A stretch of DNA of 35,302 nucleotides from Lachnospiraceae bacterium UBA7060. Its GTDB lineage: Bacteria > Bacillota > Clostridia > Lachnospirales > Lachnospiraceae. This document shows, piece by piece, positions 32,735 to 35,302 of this stretch. The stretch is taken from NCBI GenBank assembly GCA_002493835.1, contig DLAA01000134.1, positions 1 to 35,302 on the forward strand, given 5' to 3'. Numbering within the stretch: position 1 is the first letter of the stretch; each line of letters begins with the position of its first letter. The position numbers and the translations under genes were made by a program. The notes under the pieces were generated by a model. That model ran no database searches. It was not told the DNA's origin and worked only from the letters and a program-made list of their open reading frames with translations.

Positions 32735-35218
32735 TCACTCAACTGTAAATACACCCTTACCTTTCAAATGATCGCTCCAATCCTCGTCATCCCCGCTGTA
32801 TTTGCATTCAATAAAAACACACTTGTGAAAAATGTCTTTCTTAAAATTCAAATTATTCTCAAAATTCACTTTAATGAAAACACACTCGTTAAAATTGCTG
32901 TTTTCAAAATCGCATTCAATAAAGTTGGCTTCTTCTATCGTGCTCCCCATCATACTGGCGAACTCCATATCACACCGAAAGAATATCGTATAGTTAAAAT
33001 TAGACGAAGGCAAATACGCATTCACAAAACTGCAACGATCGAATCTGCTGTAGCTGGATAAGATTCCTCTGCCATTCAAATTATCAAACAACACATCCTT
33101 AAATACTGTATGCGTCAACTCCGCCTCCGCCATAATCGTATCCTGGAAAGCAGAAAATTCTACGTAAGATTTCGTCAAATCAATTCTGCTCACATCACTT
33201 TTATCAAATATACTGCAATTCCATCTGCTTTCCGAAGCGTGACAATCTGATAAATTCGAATTTTGTAAATTTAGCAGGCAAAAAGATCCTTTATACAAAA
33301 TACTTTCTGTCAAAACGCAGCTCTCCGCATCCACATATGTGAACTCTGCTTCCGTCAGATTTACACCTCTCATCACGCATCCCCTCATGGAAGTATTCTT
33401 CCAGACGCTTCTCTGCATATCGGAATCATTGAAAATACTAGCATCCAGACATGCATTCTGAAAACTCATTTCCTCAGCCACCGCTTCCAGGAACGACGAC
33501 GCGGTCAAATCCATCCCAAAGCGTTTTCTGCTCTGAATCCCCCTCCAAATATCCGGATCTCTTCTCTTCTTTATTTCGCCTCTCCTGTTTTCTATAGGCA
33601 AATCCCGAAAATAATTTTTATTACATGCTTTATATCTGTCCGGAATCTCTATTTCCCCTTCTATGGCATTACAAAAATGTACCTCTTTCAAGATGGATTT
33701 TTCAAAATTGGCATGCACAAATTTTTTATCGACAACATCCTCAAATTTAACCTCTTCCAATTTGCAGTCAATAAAACTTGTATATTCAAACCTGCTGTTA
33801 TGAAATTCAATGTTTGTGACAATGGAATTTTCAAAAGTTGCTCCGGAAAAATCACTTTCATAAAACGCTGCCCCGGTCGCATCCACATTAAATAAGATCA
33901 TATCAGACATCAGGCAGTGTCTAAAATGGGTATTGCTCATAGAGCAGTCTCTTAGATCCGCATTATAGAAGTTGCAATCTTCAAATTTGGAAAACGCGAT
34001 ATTGCTCCCAATCATTTTCATTCTGGCAAGCATAGCCTCCCGGAATAGAGCGACGCGAAACGAAGTATTCTCAAACCTCACATTGTAAAAATCTACGTTG
34101 TACATTTTTGCAGATGGATAAAATATCTCAACCTTAGGAATCGTGACCAGACATTTCAGTGAGACAAAAAATTTCATGAGAAAGAAAAGGTATAAGACAT
34201 ATATTTCATTTCCTTGTTTCTCTTTCCCCAATTCTCTGCCGTGACGACCATGCATAAATGACTCTTTATCCATTGTCACCCGAAGTGTATCGCGATAATC
34301 TGACAGCAGCTGATAAAGCGTAAGAAAATCTTCTATGCTGATATCCCGATCTATTTTCTTTGTATGGTTTTGTATGCTTTCATACCCGTACGGCCCCCAG
34401 CCTTTTCCCTCCGCATCACCTTTCTCCACTTTCTGCACAACATCCTGTTTTTCTATGTATCCCGCTGCGATTACAATTCTCTGCTCTACTGACTGGCCAC
34501 GCTGAAATTCAAATGTCTTATCCAAAAATAGAAATATGAACCTTTCCCATTCCGAAAACCTGACTATGAATTTACTTTTGTCAAATTTCTCTTTTTCCTG
34601 TCTTGGTTCCACCTCCAGAAATTCTTGTAACGATTCGTCCCACCCATGTATGTAAGAATTGATATATCCTCTCCACTTGTTCTCCAATTTCTTCCACTTT
34701 TCGCACATATCCATATCCAGCTCTGAAAGCTGTCTCTGCGCGGCCTTATAAATAGCTTTGTCAATATTTATGCATTGCGCAAGAAAATACAAAGAACACA
34801 GCAGCAATACCGCCACACAAATTATGCCAAAATATAAAAACCCGTCATAGTCGCCGCCTGCCCCCTGAAACAGGATAAGGTAGCAGGAAATTGCTACAAA
34901 TATGATCGAATAGTCGCGCAATAACCGGACTCTTTCCCTCCGGTATTTTCCGATTATTTTTTCATAATAAGGTTTTTCATCAATCGTCCTGTCTAGAGCG
35001 TCTTTTAAAAACACATAACTGGTAACCAATGTGCCAAACACCGCTATCAGTGTCGACACAATAACCGGCCACACAATTTCCCAGGATGGCTTATCATAAA
35101 TTCTACTTTTAAAATGGGCACATCCTGTTCTCACGGCTTGTACAAACAAAAATACTAAAATTGCCACAAATATTACTGGCTTAATCCATTTGTACCTTTT
35201 ATTACTTTTGTATCGCAT
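32735..35218 (-). CDS. Membrane-anchored pentapeptide-repeat protein
   Basis: An 827-residue protein. The N-terminal 155 residues hold four membrane segments (about 13-29, 50-70, 104-120, 128-148). A charged region of about 210 residues follows, then two long blocks of A(D/N)LxF-type pentapeptide repeats (about 370-530 and 580-815), for example FYNADLRDCSMSNTHFRHC and NLTEAEFTYVDAESCVL, broken by a linker near 540-580. Such repeats form a right-handed four-sided beta-helix. It is first in the operon; AAGGGGAA precedes the ATG. Possible roles are scaffold for the pathway enzymes at the membrane or self-protection, since some pentapeptide proteins shield gyrase. Neither is shown by sequence. 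Confidence 0.85.
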   Translation of the reverse strand: MRYKSNKRYKWIKPVIFVAILVFLFVQAVRTGCAHFKSRIYDKPSWEIVWPVIVSTLIAVFGTLVTSYVFLKDALDRTIDEKPYYEKIIGKYRRERVRLLRDYSIIFVAISCYLILFQGAGGDYDGFLYFGIICVAVLLLCSLYFLAQCINIDKAIYKAAQRQLSELDMDMCEKWKKLENKWRGYINSYIHGWDESLQEFLEVEPRQEKEKFDKSKFIVRFSEWERFIFLFLDKTFEFQRGQSVEQRIVIAAGYIEKQDVVQKVEKGDAEGKGWGPYGYESIQNHTKKIDRDISIEDFLTLYQLLSDYRDTLRVTMDKESFMHGRHGRELGKEKQGNEIYVLYLFFLMKFFVSLKCLVTIPKVEIFYPSAKMYNVDFYNVRFENTSFRVALFREAMLARMKMIGSNIAFSKFEDCNFYNADLRDCSMSNTHFRHCLMSDMILFNVDATGAAFYESDFSGATFENSIVTNIEFHNSRFEYTSFIDCKLEEVKFEDVVDKKFVHANFEKSILKEVHFCNAIEGEIEIPDRYKACNKNYFRDLPIENRRGEIKKRRDPDIWRGIQSRKRFGMDLTASSFLEAVAEEMSFQNACLDASIFNDSDMQRSVWKNTSMRGCVMRGVNLTEAEFTYVDAESCVLTESILYKGSFCLLNLQNSNLSDCHASESRWNCSIFDKSDVSRIDLTKSYVEFSAFQDTIMAEAELTHTVFKDVLFDNLNGRGILSSYSRFDRCSFVNAYLPSSNFNYTIFFRCDMEFASMMGSTIEEANFIECDFENSNFNECVFIKVNFENNLNFKKDIFHKCVFIECKYSGDDEDWSDHLKGKGVFTVE

Positions 35219-35302
35219 TCAAATTCCCCTTATCAGATAGAAACCCTCTACTGAACCTGCGTATATTGTACCAAGTCTCTAACGCGACGGCTAGCCTTAG
35301 GT
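35219..35302 (-). promoter_or_regulatory. Leader and possible promoter of the biosynthetic operon
   Basis: The 84 bp before the pentapeptide gene contain a minus-strand TACAAT (-10-like, 35265-35270) but no good -35 hexamer. This may be the operon start, or the operon may begin beyond the right edge. Confidence 0.25.

Overview
The window looks like chromosome from a gut-type Clostridia, most likely a Lachnospiraceae. Supporting this are the Firmicutes-style GGAGG ribosome binding sites, the BceRS/BceAB-like module, a YesM/YesN-controlled sugar importer without its own ATPase gene, and a GH36 alpha-galactosidase. No phage, insertion sequence, CRISPR array or rRNA was seen.

Layout. (1) 1-3396, minus: an OmpR-type regulator, a short-loop sensor kinase, and an ABC ATPase with an FtsX-type permease cut by the window edge; three 11-bp direct repeats lie over the transporter promoter. 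(2) 3643-4501, plus: wreckage of a second two-component system, then a small membrane protein and a small lipoprotein. (3) 4717-7231, plus: a winged-helix regulator, a PLDc_N-type small membrane protein, an ABC ATPase and an ABC-2 permease; the regulator and the transporter operon have near-identical promoters. (4) tRNA-Cys and tRNA-Glu (minus). (5) 7705-16556, minus: an alpha-galactoside use locus (sensor kinase, AraC-type response regulator, binding lipoprotein, two permeases, GH36 enzyme). (6) 16816-20534: ADP-ribosylglycohydrolase, PfkB-type kinase and PnuC (minus) opposite a GntR/HutC regulator (plus), with matching palindromes in front of both transcripts and a 154-bp hairpin element between. 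(7) 20537-25924: a decaying stretch with broken ribokinase, GNAT acetyltransferase and MATE genes among intact hexapeptide acyltransferases, a PHP phosphatase and an AraC regulator.

(8) 26004-35218, minus: the most interesting part. Eight tightly packed, mostly overlapping genes encode, in order of transcription, a membrane-anchored pentapeptide-repeat protein, a degenerate BtrH-like protein, a PLP-dependent (DapDC/ODC-fold, BtrK-like) decarboxylase, an acyl carrier protein, a radical SAM enzyme with a CX7CX2C cluster motif, a NadE-like PP-loop ATPase, an AMP-forming acyl/aminoacyl ligase, and a BtrH-like protein with an intact Cys-His-Asp set. I read this as an uncharacterised biosynthetic operon that makes an amino-acyl group on a carrier protein and transfers it to an unknown acceptor. 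The logic resembles the butirosin side-chain pathway, but with added radical SAM and NadE-like steps and no aminoglycoside genes in view. The product, the acceptor and the role of the pentapeptide protein are inference.
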